Translations under genes and position numbers: made by a program
Notes under the pieces: generated by a model
Databases searched by the model: none
Seen by the model: only the letters and a program-made list of their open reading frames with translations
What the model was told of the DNA's origin: nothing
Shown here: positions 1 through 7,909 of the stretch, piece after piece
Layout: the number at the start of each line of letters is the position of its first letter
Position numbering within the stretch: position 1 is the stretch's first letter
Origin: Paracoccus sp. (in: a-proteobacteria)
GTDB lineage: Bacteria > Pseudomonadota > Alphaproteobacteria > Rhodobacterales > Rhodobacteraceae
Assembly: GCA_030538425.1 (NCBI GenBank)
Contig: JAUNTZ010000024.1
Span: 1-38,643 of the forward strand
Direction of reading: 5' to 3'
Length of the DNA: 38,643 nt

Positions 1-775
1 TCCCCGATTCGTAGCTGTCCAGCGTCTGCTGCGCGGCCAGCTTCAGCTCTTCGGCAATGGCACCCCGGTCGCGGTTGAGGATGGGGGCCAGTTCCGACCG
101 CGCCACAATGTCGCGCATCGCCGATTCCGAGACCGCGCGGATCGTGTCGCCCGGATCAGCCAGATTGAACAGAAAGCGTTCGGGGTCGGCGATGTTCCAG
201 ACGACCTGATATTCCATGTCAACGATGTTCTGGTCGCGCGTCAGCATCAGCCCGACATCGGTCGGCCCGCCGCGCCCGGTGCCGATCTCGGTCACACGTT
301 CGCCGGTGACCTGCACGATTTCGCGCGTGACGACCGGCCAAGGCGCAAAGTTCAGACCCGGCTCACCCGTGCCCACGGCGCGGCCAAACAGGAACTCGAC
401 CGAGCGTTCCTCAGGCCGCACGGTGTAAAAGCTGGCAAAAACCCACAGCGCCACCGCACCAAGCGCGGCAAGGCCAAGGGTGCGACGGTCAAAGGTAAAG
501 CCCGGGCCTTGCGGACGGCGCGGGCCGCCGGGGCGTTTGTCGCCGCCCCCGCCGCCGCCCATCAGCACGCGCAGCCGGTCCTGACCCTTGCGCATCAGAT
601 CCTCGATCTCGGGCGACTGGCCGGGTTTCGGCGGGGTCGGACGCTGTTGACCGGGGCGCGGATCACCGCCGCCCTGACCACCCTGCCCCCAAGGACGACC
701 GGATTGCGGCGGCTGTTTATCGCCATCGCCACCCTTGCCGCCGCTGCTACCACCACCCCAGGGGCCTTGTGCCAT
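1..775 (-). CDS. hflK: HflK, FtsH-protease modulator (partial, 3' end outside window)
   Basis: The frame opens at an ATG ending at 775 and is still open at base 1, giving about 258 residues; E. coli HflK has about 419, so the last third lies outside. HflK forms a membrane complex with HflC that encloses and restrains the AAA protease FtsH. The first 95 residues are low-complexity Gly/Pro/Gln with scattered basic residues, as is typical of HflK. One membrane segment follows at about residues 97-115, and then the SPFH/band-7 domain begins (TVRPEERSVEFLFG, later LTRDQNIVDMEYQVVW). The domain faces the periplasm in known HflK. The gene lies 85 bp behind gor on the same strand and hflC would be expected next. 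Identification is firm from domain order and motifs. Confidence 0.93.
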   Translation of the reverse strand, partial: MAQGPWGGGSSGGKGGDGDKQPPQSGRPWGQGGQGGGDPRPGQQRPTPPKPGQSPEIEDLMRKGQDRLRVLMGGGGGGDKRPGGPRRPQGPGFTFDRRTLGLAALGAVALWVFASFYTVRPEERSVEFLFGRAVGTGEPGLNFAPWPVVTREIVQVTGERVTEIGTGRGGPTDVGLMLTRDQNIVDMEYQVVWNIADPERFLFNLADPGDTIRAVSESAMRDIVARSELAPILNRDRGAIAEELKLAAQQTLDSYESG

Positions 776-860
776 GCGTCTTTCCTTTCCTCAAACCTGC
801 GCAGAAACTGGGGGCATATGCGGCAAAGTCAAGCCTGACCCGCCTGCCCCCGCGCCTGCG

Positions 861-2279
861 TTAAAGTTGCGGGGCGGCCAGTTCGGCCACCTCTTCCTGT
901 TCGACCTTGGTCACGTCATGGCGGCGCGTGGGCGTGCGCATGGTGACAAGTTCCTCGGCCATGGTCGGATGCACCGCAATGGTGCGGTCCAGATCGGCCT
1001 TGGTGGCGCCCATGCCGATGGCGATGGCGACCATCTGGATCATCTCACCGGCCTCGGGGCCGAAAATGTGACAGCCCAGAACGCGGTCGCTTTCGGCATC
1101 GACGATCAGCTTCATCATCACCCGCGCGTCCGAGCCCGCAAACAGCGACCGCATCGGGCGGAAACGGGCGTCGAAGACCTCAACCCCGCCGCGCGCCTCG
1201 GCCTCATCCTCGGTCATGCCGATCGTGGCCAGCTCATGCGGGCGGGTATAGACGGCGCTTGCGACTAGGCTGTGATCGACATGGCGGGCATTGCCGCCGA
1301 ACACCGTATCCGCAAAGCTGTGACCCTCACGGATCGCGACCGGCGTCAGGTTCACCCGGTCGGTGACGTCGCCCACGGCAAAGATCGAGGGAATATTCGT
1401 CTGCGAATATTGATCAACGATGATTTCGCCCTTGCGGCCCGTCTGGATGCCCGCCGCCTCAAGCCCAAGGCCCTTGGTATAGGGCGCGCGGCCAGTGGCG
1501 AACATGACCGCATCATAGGTTTCGCTTGCGCCATCCTCAAAATGCACCCGCACGCCCGAGCCGTGCTTTTCCAGACGCGCAGGGTTGGTGTTCAGCATGA
1601 CGTTCACGCCAATCTCGGACAGTTGGTTCGTGACCAGTTCGCGCCCGTCGCGGTCAAAGCCCCGCAGCACCGCGTCGCCGCGATAAGACAGCGAGGTCTC
1701 CGCGCCCAGACCGTTCAGGATGGTCGCATATTCGCAGGCGATAAAGCCGCCGCCAACGACCAGAACGCGGCCCGGAATCCGGTCCAGATTGAACAGATCG
1801 TCCGAGATCAGGCCAAGTTCCTCACCCTCGATACCGGGAAGCTGCGGGCGACCGCCCACGGCAATCAGGATATGCTTGGCGCTGATCCGGGTGCCGTCGG
1901 CCAGCTCGACCGTGTGCGGATCGACCAGATGCGCGCGCTGTTTATGGATCGTGCCGCCCGCTGAGGTCAGGCCGCGCGTATAGGCGTCCTCCAGCCGGCT
2001 GAGTTCGGTGTTAAGGTGGTCGCGGAACCCGTCCCAGTCAAACCGGCCCGCCTGCGCCTCGGGCCAGCCGTAACCCTGCGCCTCACGCGCGGCGGCGGGC
2101 ATCGAGGCTGCAAAGATCATCAGCTTTTTCGGGACACAGCCCCGAATGACGCAGGTGCCGCCCATGCGGCTTTCCTCGGCCAGACCGACCTTTGCGCCAT
2201 ATTCCGATGCGGCGATCCGCGCGGCTCGCACCCCGCCCGAGCCGCCACCGATCACGAAAAGGTCATAATCAAAGCTCAT
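861..2279 (-). CDS. gor: Glutathione-disulfide reductase
   Basis: A 472-residue FAD-dependent pyridine nucleotide-disulfide oxidoreductase that reduces oxidised glutathione with NADPH in the cytoplasm. Visible are the N-terminal FAD loop GGGSGG (residues 11-16), the redox pair in GGTCVIRGCVPKK (Cys43 and Cys48), the second dinucleotide loop GGGFIACE in the middle, and the C-terminal HPTMAEE stretch that supplies the catalytic His-Glu. An Arg shortly after the second loop (SYRGD) fits NADPH rather than NADH use. I chose the ATG at 2279 because MSFDYDLFVIGGG is the usual start. The frame stays open upstream to 2318, but that part lies inside rpiA. The start overlaps the rpiA stop by 11 bp, so the two are probably translationally coupled. 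A related class I disulfide reductase is the main alternative. Confidence 0.93.
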   Translation of the reverse strand: MSFDYDLFVIGGGSGGVRAARIAASEYGAKVGLAEESRMGGTCVIRGCVPKKLMIFAASMPAAAREAQGYGWPEAQAGRFDWDGFRDHLNTELSRLEDAYTRGLTSAGGTIHKQRAHLVDPHTVELADGTRISAKHILIAVGGRPQLPGIEGEELGLISDDLFNLDRIPGRVLVVGGGFIACEYATILNGLGAETSLSYRGDAVLRGFDRDGRELVTNQLSEIGVNVMLNTNPARLEKHGSGVRVHFEDGASETYDAVMFATGRAPYTKGLGLEAAGIQTGRKGEIIVDQYSQTNIPSIFAVGDVTDRVNLTPVAIREGHSFADTVFGGNARHVDHSLVASAVYTRPHELATIGMTEDEAEARGGVEVFDARFRPMRSLFAGSDARVMMKLIVDAESDRVLGCHIFGPEAGEMIQMVAIAIGMGATKADLDRTIAVHPTMAEELVTMRTPTRRHDVTKVEQEEVAELAAPQL

Positions 2280-3000
2280 CTTCCACCTCGCGGCGCAATT
2301 CCACCACCTCGCCATCATGGCGACCGATCAATGCCAGTTGGCAGATATTCAGGAACAGCCCGTTTTCAACCACGCCCGGAAGTTCGTTGAGCGCCTGCGC
2401 CAGCCGGGCCGGTTCGCAGATCTGTTCCAAGGCCAGATCAAGGATCAGGTTCCCCTCATCGGTGCGATAGGGCGCATCGTCGCGCTTGCGCAGCAGGACG
2501 GGGCGGCTTGCCAGATCATGCGCGTCAAGAACCCGCTTGATCAGCGTGCAGGTGGTTTCCCAGCCAAAGGGGATCACCTCAACCGGCAGATGGAACAGGC
2601 CAAGCGTCTCAACCACCTTGCCCTGATCCGCGATCACGATCATGCGATCCGAGGCCCGCGCCACGATCTTTTCGCGCAACAGCGCACCGCCGCCGCCCTT
2701 GATCAGGTTCAGGTCCGGGTCCACCTCATCGGCGCCGTCAATGGTCAGGTCCAGCCAACCGATATCGTCCAAGCCCTCGATCTTCAGCCCAAGGCTTTCG
2801 GCCAGATCCGCCGTCGCCTGCGAGGTCGCCGCACAGCGCAGCCGCAGACCTTCATTCCGCGCCCGCTCCGCCAGCAGCCGGACCATAAACACAGCGGTTG
2901 AGCCGGTGCCAAGCCCCAGCCGCATCCCGTCCTCGACCATGGCCACAGCGGCGCGGGCGGCGGCTTCCTTGGCGATATCTGACGCGGATTTCTCTGTCAT
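2269..3000 (-). CDS. rpiA: Ribose-5-phosphate isomerase A
   Basis: A 243-residue RpiA, interconverting ribose 5-phosphate and ribulose 5-phosphate in the pentose phosphate and Calvin pathways. Signature stretches are GLGTGSTA (from residue 29), DGADEVD (88-94) and KGGGGALLREK (101-111), which hold the phosphate loop and the catalytic Asp/Lys residues of the family. It is slightly longer than the E. coli enzyme (219). The ATG is preceded by a purine-rich AAAGGGGATC. In the 85-bp gap behind the histidine kinase, the minus strand carries a TATAAG box (about 3041-3046) and a GCCTGC/GCAGGC hairpin, so rpiA-gor may have its own promoter. It overlaps gor at the 3' end. I see no sign of damage. Confidence 0.96.
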   Translation of the reverse strand: MTEKSASDIAKEAAARAAVAMVEDGMRLGLGTGSTAVFMVRLLAERARNEGLRLRCAATSQATADLAESLGLKIEGLDDIGWLDLTIDGADEVDPDLNLIKGGGGALLREKIVARASDRMIVIADQGKVVETLGLFHLPVEVIPFGWETTCTLIKRVLDAHDLASRPVLLRKRDDAPYRTDEGNLILDLALEQICEPARLAQALNELPGVVENGLFLNICQLALIGRHDGEVVELRREVEDEL

Positions 3001-3085
3001 ATGCGATCCCCTTTAACGGCCTGCGCGGGCAGGCAGGCCCCTTATAGTCACTGGGTCGCGCGGGTGACAGCCCCTAATGGCGCGA

Positions 3086-4375
3086 TCAGGCGGGCAGCTC
3101 CAGCGTGGCGCGTAACCCGCCCAGTTCCGCATCGCGCGACAGCCGCAGCGCCCCGCCATGAAGCCCAGCCAGATCGGCCACAATCGCCAGCCCAAGCCCC
3201 GCGCCGGGGCCGCGTTCATCCAGCCGAGCGCCCCGCGACAGCGCGCGGGCATGGTCGGCCTCATCCATGCCCGGCCCATCATCGGCAATCGCGATGCGCA
3301 TCACCGCGCCCTCGCGCCGCGCGCTGACCCGGATCTGCGCGCGCGCCCATTTGGCCGCGTTCTCCATCAGATTGCCGATCATCTCCTGCGCGTCCTGCGC
3401 CTCGGCCTGCATGGTCGCGCCGGGGGGGATATCGGTCGCGACTTCGACGCCGCGATCGGTCAGCATCCGGCGCAGCACGACCAGAATATCGTTCAGAACC
3501 GGCGCAATCTCGCTTTGCTGCCCCAAGGCGGCGGGGGCTGCGGCGCTGCGGGCGCGCTTGAGATGCCAGCCGATCTGCCGGTCCATCTGCGCAATCAGCG
3601 CATGGCCCGGATCATCGGCGGGCAGGCCATTGGCCAAGGCCATCAAGGGGGTTTTCAGCGAATGGGCCAGATTGCCGATCTGGTCGCGGGTGCGGGTCAG
3701 CTGCGCGTGATTGGCGTCGATCAGCGCGTTGATCTCCTGCGTCACCGGCGCCAGTTCGCGCACCTCGGCCGCCTCCAGCCGCGCGGCCTTGCCGTTGCGG
3801 ATTGCGTTGATCCCGGCCCGCATCCCGCGCAAGGCGCCCAGCCCCGCCGTCACCTGCAACAGCACAGCCACCGCCAGCCCAAGCCCCAAGATCAACAGCG
3901 ACAGCGCCAGGGGACGGCGCACATCCGCCAAGGCCGCGGTGATCTCGGCCTGTGGCGCGGTAACGGTGACCTGCAATGCCTCATCGCTGCCCGGCACGGT
4001 GTAATCGCGCCGCAAGACGCGCAATTCCCGCCCATCGGGCGCGACATCGCCGCTCAATGTCGAATCGTAAAGCGAGGCCGAACGCGCGAACACCTCACCA
4101 TCTGCCGCGATTTGCCAGAACCAGCCCGACAAAGGCTGCAAAAAGCGCGGGTCTTCGGGCGTGCGGGTCAGTTGGGCAAGGCCGCGCGCATCGGCCTCGG
4201 TCGCGGCAATCAGCGCGGCTGAGGTCGCGGCAATCTCAGCGTCAAAGCGTTGGGTGATGAACCGGCCCAGAACCGCGCCAATGACCAGCCAGGCCGCAAT
4301 AAGCGCCACCACAAGCCAGGCCGAGCCGAACCAGATCAGCCGCCCCCGGATCGAATCCGCGCCGGGCAACCTCAT
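3086..4375 (-). CDS. PhoQ-type sensor histidine kinase
   Basis: A 429-residue inner-membrane sensor kinase. There is a membrane segment at about residues 14-38, a periplasmic domain of roughly 115 residues, a second membrane segment at about 155-177, and then a HAMP-like linker. The phospho-acceptor His238 sits in AHSLKTPL, the H-box variant typical of the PhoQ group. The ATPase part shows the N-box (GNLMENAAKWA, about 334-344), DDGPGM (365-370) and GAGLGLAIV (391-399). The gene overlaps the response regulator by 4 bases (ATGA), so the two are co-translated partners. The upstream PepSY-like gene completes the operon. The periplasmic domain carries no ligand motif I recognise. Kinase identity is secure; the stimulus is unknown. 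Confidence 0.93.
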   Translation of the reverse strand: MRLPGADSIRGRLIWFGSAWLVVALIAAWLVIGAVLGRFITQRFDAEIAATSAALIAATEADARGLAQLTRTPEDPRFLQPLSGWFWQIAADGEVFARSASLYDSTLSGDVAPDGRELRVLRRDYTVPGSDEALQVTVTAPQAEITAALADVRRPLALSLLILGLGLAVAVLLQVTAGLGALRGMRAGINAIRNGKAARLEAAEVRELAPVTQEINALIDANHAQLTRTRDQIGNLAHSLKTPLMALANGLPADDPGHALIAQMDRQIGWHLKRARSAAAPAALGQQSEIAPVLNDILVVLRRMLTDRGVEVATDIPPGATMQAEAQDAQEMIGNLMENAAKWARAQIRVSARREGAVMRIAIADDGPGMDEADHARALSRGARLDERGPGAGLGLAIVADLAGLHGGALRLSRDAELGGLRATLELPA

Positions 4376-5040
4376 GAGGCCGCCTGATCGCGCAGCACAT
4401 AGCCCTCGCCGCGCCGGGTCTCGATCATGCCATCGCTCAGCTTGCGGCGCAGCCGACCGATCACCACCTCGATCGACTTGAAATCGCGGTCGGCATTGGC
4501 GTCATAAAGATGCTCGGACAGCTCGGTCCGGCTGACCACGCGGTTCTTGTGAAGGATCAGATAGGACAGGATGCGCCCCTCGAACGCGGTCAGTTTCAGC
4601 GCGACACCGTCCAGCGTGATCAGGCCAAGCTGGCTGTCCAGCCGCAGCGCCCCCGCCGCAATCACGGGACTCGCATGGCCCGCAGCACGGCGCACAAGGG
4701 TCTGGGCGCGGATCACCACCTCCTCCAGCCGGAAGGGCTTGACCGCGTAATCATCCGCCCCGGCGCGAAACCCCGCCACCTTGTCGGCCCATTCGCCCCG
4801 CGCCGTCAGGATCAGCACCGGCATCGAGATCCCCTCAGCCCGCCATCGGGTCAGCACATCAAGCCCCGGCAGTCCGGGCAGGCCCAGATCCAGAACCGCC
4901 ACGTCATAGGTTTCGGTCGCGCCCAGATATTCGCCCTGCTCACCGTCATGGGCGCAATCGGTGACGAAACCCGCATCCTGCATCGCGCGGGCCAATTGGT
5001 CGTTCAGCGTGGGGTCATCCTCAACGATCAGACAGCGCAT
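4372..5040 (-). CDS. PhoP/OmpR-family response regulator
   Basis: A 222-residue two-domain transcription regulator. The receiver domain has the acidic pocket E7-D8-D9, phospho-acceptor Asp51 (in VLDLGLPG), the switch Thr79 and Lys101 in the KPF motif. The C-terminal half is the winged-helix DNA-binding domain with the usual OmpR-family arrangement (LILHKNRVVSRTELSEHLYD, then IEVVIGRLRRKL). It ends inside the histidine kinase start (ATGA overlap). Its own start codon shares one base with the stop of the PepSY-like gene (TGATG), which implies tight coupling of all three. OmpR-family regulators usually bind direct repeats one helical turn apart; a candidate lies in the divergent promoter region at 5417-5432. 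Confidence 0.95.
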   Translation of the reverse strand: MRCLIVEDDPTLNDQLARAMQDAGFVTDCAHDGEQGEYLGATETYDVAVLDLGLPGLPGLDVLTRWRAEGISMPVLILTARGEWADKVAGFRAGADDYAVKPFRLEEVVIRAQTLVRRAAGHASPVIAAGALRLDSQLGLITLDGVALKLTAFEGRILSYLILHKNRVVSRTELSEHLYDANADRDFKSIEVVIGRLRRKLSDGMIETRRGEGYVLRDQAAS

Positions 5041-5390
5041 CAGTCATCCCTTTGGCGGGCCGCAGCGATGCCGCGCCCGATGATTTCCAGAATCTCGCCG
5101 CTTTGCGCGTCCAGCCGGACCAGCAGCAGATGCCGTTCGCGCGACAGGATGCGCAGCTCATGGACCAGATTGACGCCCATCGCGAATTCCAGCGGCTCGG
5201 GCGGGGTCAGATCGGCGCGTAGCAGCTCACCCTGCACCTCCTCCGCCACCGTGGCCATGATTCGCGGCAGCGGCAGCACGTCCTGCGCCCATTGCGGTGC
5301 GGGCGGCGCGCGGTGGCGCGAGGGCTCGGCCGCAGCACCTTGCAAAAGCGCGGTTAAAAGCAGCACAGACAGGAGAATGGCGCGATACAT
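5040..5390 (-). CDS. Secreted PepSY-like protein, first gene of the two-component operon
   Basis: Encodes 116 residues from the ATG at 5390. That start gives a classic signal peptide (MYRAILLSVLLLTALLQGAAA, cleavage probably after AAA), whereas the frame further upstream adds only an unlikely TTG-initiated extension. The mature part has a PepSY-like pattern: a helix region (IMATVAEEVQGELL), then VHELRIL, a strand, and the ending VRLDAQSGEILEIIGRG. PepSY domains are small periplasmic modules known as protease inhibitors or sensor accessories. Placement directly upstream of the regulator and kinase, with a TGATG junction, suggests a periplasmic accessory of the sensor or its first target. Function is inferred from context only; the fold assignment rests on the strand-D-x-x-x-G-E-I signature. 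Confidence 0.8.
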   Translation of the reverse strand: MYRAILLSVLLLTALLQGAAAEPSRHRAPPAPQWAQDVLPLPRIMATVAEEVQGELLRADLTPPEPLEFAMGVNLVHELRILSRERHLLLVRLDAQSGEILEIIGRGIAAARQRDD

Positions 5391-5523
5391 GACGCTTGGA
5401 ATATTAGCTGCAAGGTAAACGAAAGCCAAACGGCATGTTGCGCTTGGGTTCAGGTAGGGCGCGCTAAACAGCCGTCATCGGGGACGAATCAGCCCCTGTA
5501 TTTGAACCGAAAGGACAAGACTT
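5391..5523. promoter_or_regulatory. Divergent promoter region between the two PepSY-like genes
   Basis: This 133-bp gap separates two divergently transcribed secreted-protein genes. It contains a direct repeat AAACG-N6-AAACG (5417-5421 and 5428-5432), with an 11-bp period as expected for an OmpR-family dimer site. The rightward gene has a good ribosome site (AAAGGACAAG, just before 5524). I do not see an unambiguous -35/-10 pair. Control of both genes by the adjacent response regulator is an inference. Confidence 0.45.
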
Positions 5524-6360
5524 ATGAGCAGCAAACTGAACTCGACCGTCGCCGCGATTGCTCTGGCCGCGATGCTGGGCAGCGGGATGTCGGCTTTTGC
5601 GCAGACCGCCCCGGCCACTGAGGCACCCACGGCGCCTGCGACCACCGCCCCGGCGACCGAGGCCCCGGCGACTCCGGCTCCGGCCACCCTGCCCGAGATC
5701 CTGCGCAACCCGATCTTCACCGATGTCACGACCGAGCCCGCGCGGCGCGGCAACCTGACCATGGTGAAGGCGACCTTGGCCGACGGCACCGAACTGCGCG
5801 GCGTGATCGACGCCGAGGGCAACCTGACCGGGCTGAGCGCGCCCCAAGGCACCGCCCTGCCGCAAATCGCGGTCGATGCGCTGATGCCCGAAAACCTGCG
5901 CGGCAACGCCTTTCTGAGCAACTTTGCGACCATCTCGGCGATTGGCAGCCGCGACGGTGCGGTCATGATCGGCGGCCAGGACGCGGCAGGCCAGCAGGTG
6001 CGCGCGGGCTTTGACGCGGAGGGCCAGCTGATGCGCTTTGGCCGCAATGACGGCGAGCGCCGTGGCCCCGGCTTCCATGGTGAGCGCTCAGACCGTGGCG
6101 AACGCGGCGAACACCGCCGCGAGCGTGGTGAGCAGCGCGGCGACCGTGGCGACCGGCGCGAGCGCGGCGCGGAAACCCGCGCCCCGATCGACGAGGCCGC
6201 CATCCGCGCCACGCTTGAAGCGGCGGGCTATACCCGGATCGACGACATCGAGCGGTCGCGTCGCGGCATCAAGGCCGATGCGGTGAACCCGCAGGGCCAA
6301 GAGGTTGAGCTGACCCTGAACGAATCGGGCGAGATCATCCGCGAACGTCTGGACGACTAA
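5524..6360 (+). CDS. Secreted protein with three PepSY-like modules and an Arg/Gly/Glu-rich linker
   Basis: Encodes 278 residues with a signal peptide (cleavage probably after SAFAQ, about residue 27) and an Ala/Pro/Thr-rich spacer to about residue 55. Three similar units follow, each made of a charged loop, a strand and a D/N-x-x-G turn: ADGTELRGVIDAEGNL (about 89-104), AAGQQVRAGFDAEGQL and, at the C-terminus, PQGQEVELTLNESGEI. Between the second and third lies a strongly charged stretch of about 45 residues dominated by Arg, Gly, Glu and Asp (ERGEHRRERGEQRGDRGDRR type). I read the units as PepSY-like; a formal domain search was not possible. The gene is divergent from the PepSY/regulator/kinase operon and ends in a strong terminator. 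A role as target or sensor partner of that system is likely but unproven. Confidence 0.78.
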   Translation: MSSKLNSTVAAIALAAMLGSGMSAFAQTAPATEAPTAPATTAPATEAPATPAPATLPEILRNPIFTDVTTEPARRGNLTMVKATLADGTELRGVIDAEGNLTGLSAPQGTALPQIAVDALMPENLRGNAFLSNFATISAIGSRDGAVMIGGQDAAGQQVRAGFDAEGQLMRFGRNDGERRGPGFHGERSDRGERGEHRRERGEQRGDRGDRRERGAETRAPIDEAAIRATLEAAGYTRIDDIERSRRGIKADAVNPQGQEVELTLNESGEIIRERLDD

Positions 6361-6390
6361 GCCGCAAAGGCCCCCAAGGCCCCAAATGCG

Positions 6391-6416
6391 AACGGGCGGG
6401 ATCACCCCGCCCGTTT
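6391..6416. terminator. Bidirectional hairpin terminator
   Basis: A perfect 10-bp stem (AACGGGCGGG at 6391-6400, CCCGCCCGTT at 6406-6415) with a 5-base loop ends in TTT on the plus strand, 30 bases after the stop of the triple-PepSY gene. The stop codon of the convergent VOC gene (6402-6404) lies in the loop, and on the minus strand the stem begins with the last codons of that gene. It probably serves both genes. Confidence 0.8.
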
Positions 6417-6797
6417 CGCGTCCCGCGCCCCGGCGAGCTGGCGCGACAGATACCATTGCGTGCCATCGGGCGCGCGCAAACCGCCGCGCCGGTCGCCGTC
6501 ACCTTTTGCCTCCATCGGCTGGATGATCTCGGCCCCTGCCGCCACGCCGCGCGCGAAAGCGGCATCGGGGTCCTCAAGATAAAGATGCAGCAGCACAGGC
6601 GACCCCTCGGCCTCGCCCATCATCAGCACGCTGTCGCCGATCCGGCATTCGGCATGAACCACGCGCCCGTCATCACCGCGAAAGACCCGAAGCGAGGTCG
6701 CGCCAAAAACCACCTCGCAGAACCGCAAAACCGCCGCAGCGTCCCGCACGAGGAGATAGGGCGAAAGGTCGTTATAGCTTTCGGGTTTATAGGCCAT
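6402..6797 (-). CDS. VOC-family (glyoxalase/PhnB-like) protein
   Basis: Encodes 131 residues from the ATG at 6797, giving MAYKPESYNDLSPYLLV, the usual opening of this family; the frame upstream of it has no family resemblance. The vicinal-oxygen-chelate pattern is visible: a beta-alpha unit with PYLLVRDAAAVLRFCEVVFGA, then GRVVHAECRIGDSVLMMGE, then LHLYLEDPDAAFARGVAAGAE, and the closing APDGTQWYL. This matches the PhnB/YdcJ-type glyoxalase-bleomycin resistance group, which often binds a divalent metal, but the substrate cannot be told. The terminal ATQW/DGTQW stretch is typical. The gene stands alone, convergent with the triple-PepSY gene and sharing its terminator. The following gene (cinA) is on the same strand 116 bp upstream of this start. 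Confidence 0.85.
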   Translation of the reverse strand: MAYKPESYNDLSPYLLVRDAAAVLRFCEVVFGATSLRVFRGDDGRVVHAECRIGDSVLMMGEAEGSPVLLHLYLEDPDAAFARGVAAGAEIIQPMEAKGDGDRRGGLRAPDGTQWYLSRQLAGARDAKRAG

Positions 6798-6913
6798 GAC
6801 ACCAGCCTGCCACCGCAGCGCCCGCCGGTCAACGCCCGTGCAGGTCACCCGCATGGCGGCAATAATGGGCAAAGATTCTCACAACCACCGCACCCAATCC
6901 GAGCGCACCCCGC

Positions 6914-7405
6914 TCAACGCCCCGTCAGCGCCCCAAGCACCAGATCCAGCGCGTGATCCGTTGCAGCCAGCCGCACCTTGTCGCGGCCGCGTGGGCCGAA
7001 CTCGATCGTCTCGGTCGTCACACCGGCCTCCGTCGCCACGCCAAAGCAAACCCGGCCTTCGGGCTTGTGCTCACTGCCGCCCGGACCGGCGATGCCTGTG
7101 ACCGAGACCGCAACCCCGGCTTTCGAGCGCGCAAGCGCGCCTGCCGCCATCTCAGCCGCGACCTCTTCGCTGACCGCGCCATGGGCCTTGAGCGTGGCGG
7201 GGTTCACGCCCAGCATCTCAACCTTGGCCTCGTTGGAATAGGTCACGAAACCGCGGTCGAACATCTCGGATGAGCCCGCAATCGCGGTGAGCGCCGCCGC
7301 AATCATCCCGCCGGTGCAGCTTTCAGCCGTGGCCACCATCATGCCCCGCGCCCGTGCCGCCTCCAAGAGCGCGCGGGCCTTCGCATCATCGGCGCGCCCG
7401 CTCAC
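6914..7405 (-). CDS. CinA C-terminal-type nicotinamide-nucleotide amidase (PncC-like)
   Basis: Encodes 163 residues from a GTG at 7405 that overlaps the pgpA stop (GTGA). Family hallmarks are [16 protein letters not shown] near the N-terminus, [31 protein letters not shown] and [17 protein letters not shown]. This is the CinA C-terminal domain, which as a stand-alone protein is the NMN deamidase PncC used in pyridine nucleotide recycling. The N-terminal MoeA-like half of full-length CinA is absent, which is common in alphaproteobacteria. An ATG lies much further upstream in frame, but it falls inside pgpA. It is probably translated together with pgpA and ispDF, which overlap or abut upstream. 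Confidence 0.9.
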   Translation of the reverse strand: MSGRADDAKARALLEAARARGMMVATAESCTGGMIAAALTAIAGSSEMFDRGFVTYSNEAKVEMLGVNPATLKAHGAVSEEVAAEMAAGALARSKAGVAVSVTGIAGPGGSEHKPEGRVCFGVATEAGVTTETIEFGPRGRDKVRLAATDHALDLVLGALTGR

Positions 7406-7908
7406 ATCAGCACCAGATGCGACAAGGCGGCGGCGGCCATGGTCGCGACCCCGGCCATCAGCCCGGCATAGATATCGTCCAGCATCACGCCCGCCGCATC
7501 GCCGCGACGGTCGGCGCGGCCGACGATCCACGGCTTCCAGATGTCGAACAGGCGAAAGAACAGAAATGCCGCCAGCCAGCCCGGATAGGGAAAACTGGAC
7601 GCGGGCAGACCCGCCAGCATGAAGCCAAGCGAGGGAAAGCACAGCGCGATCCACATGCCCGCGACCTCATCAATGACGATCTCGGAACGGTCGGGGTCGG
7701 CCATGCCCGCCGTGTGGACCCGCACCGCCCAAAAGCCCGCCGCCGTCACCGCGACTGTCGCCGCCGCCAGCAAGGGGAAATGCCCAAGCCGATGGATCAG
7801 CACGCCGATCAGGACGGCCACCGCCGAGCCCCATGTGCCGGGCGCCGGGCGCAGCAGTCCCGCGCCAAACCACAGGCAAAGCCATTTTGCGAGTGTTTCG
7901 CGCTTCAT
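7402..7908 (-). CDS. pgpA: Phosphatidylglycerophosphatase A
   Basis: A 168-residue integral membrane phosphatase that removes phosphate from phosphatidylglycerol phosphate in phospholipid synthesis. The family blocks are all present: RPAPGTWGS near the N-terminus, [11 protein letters not shown] in the middle, [11 protein letters not shown], and [14 protein letters not shown] near the end; the acidic residues of these blocks are the expected Mg-binding sites. Four hydrophobic segments are visible. The ATG at 7908 follows directly on the ispDF stop, and the 3' end overlaps the cinA-type gene by 4 bases. Length and motifs agree with E. coli PgpA (172). Confidence 0.94.
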   Translation of the reverse strand: MKRETLAKWLCLWFGAGLLRPAPGTWGSAVAVLIGVLIHRLGHFPLLAAATVAVTAAGFWAVRVHTAGMADPDRSEIVIDEVAGMWIALCFPSLGFMLAGLPASSFPYPGWLAAFLFFRLFDIWKPWIVGRADRRGDAAGVMLDDIYAGLMAGVATMAAAALSHLVLM

Positions 7909-7909
7909 C

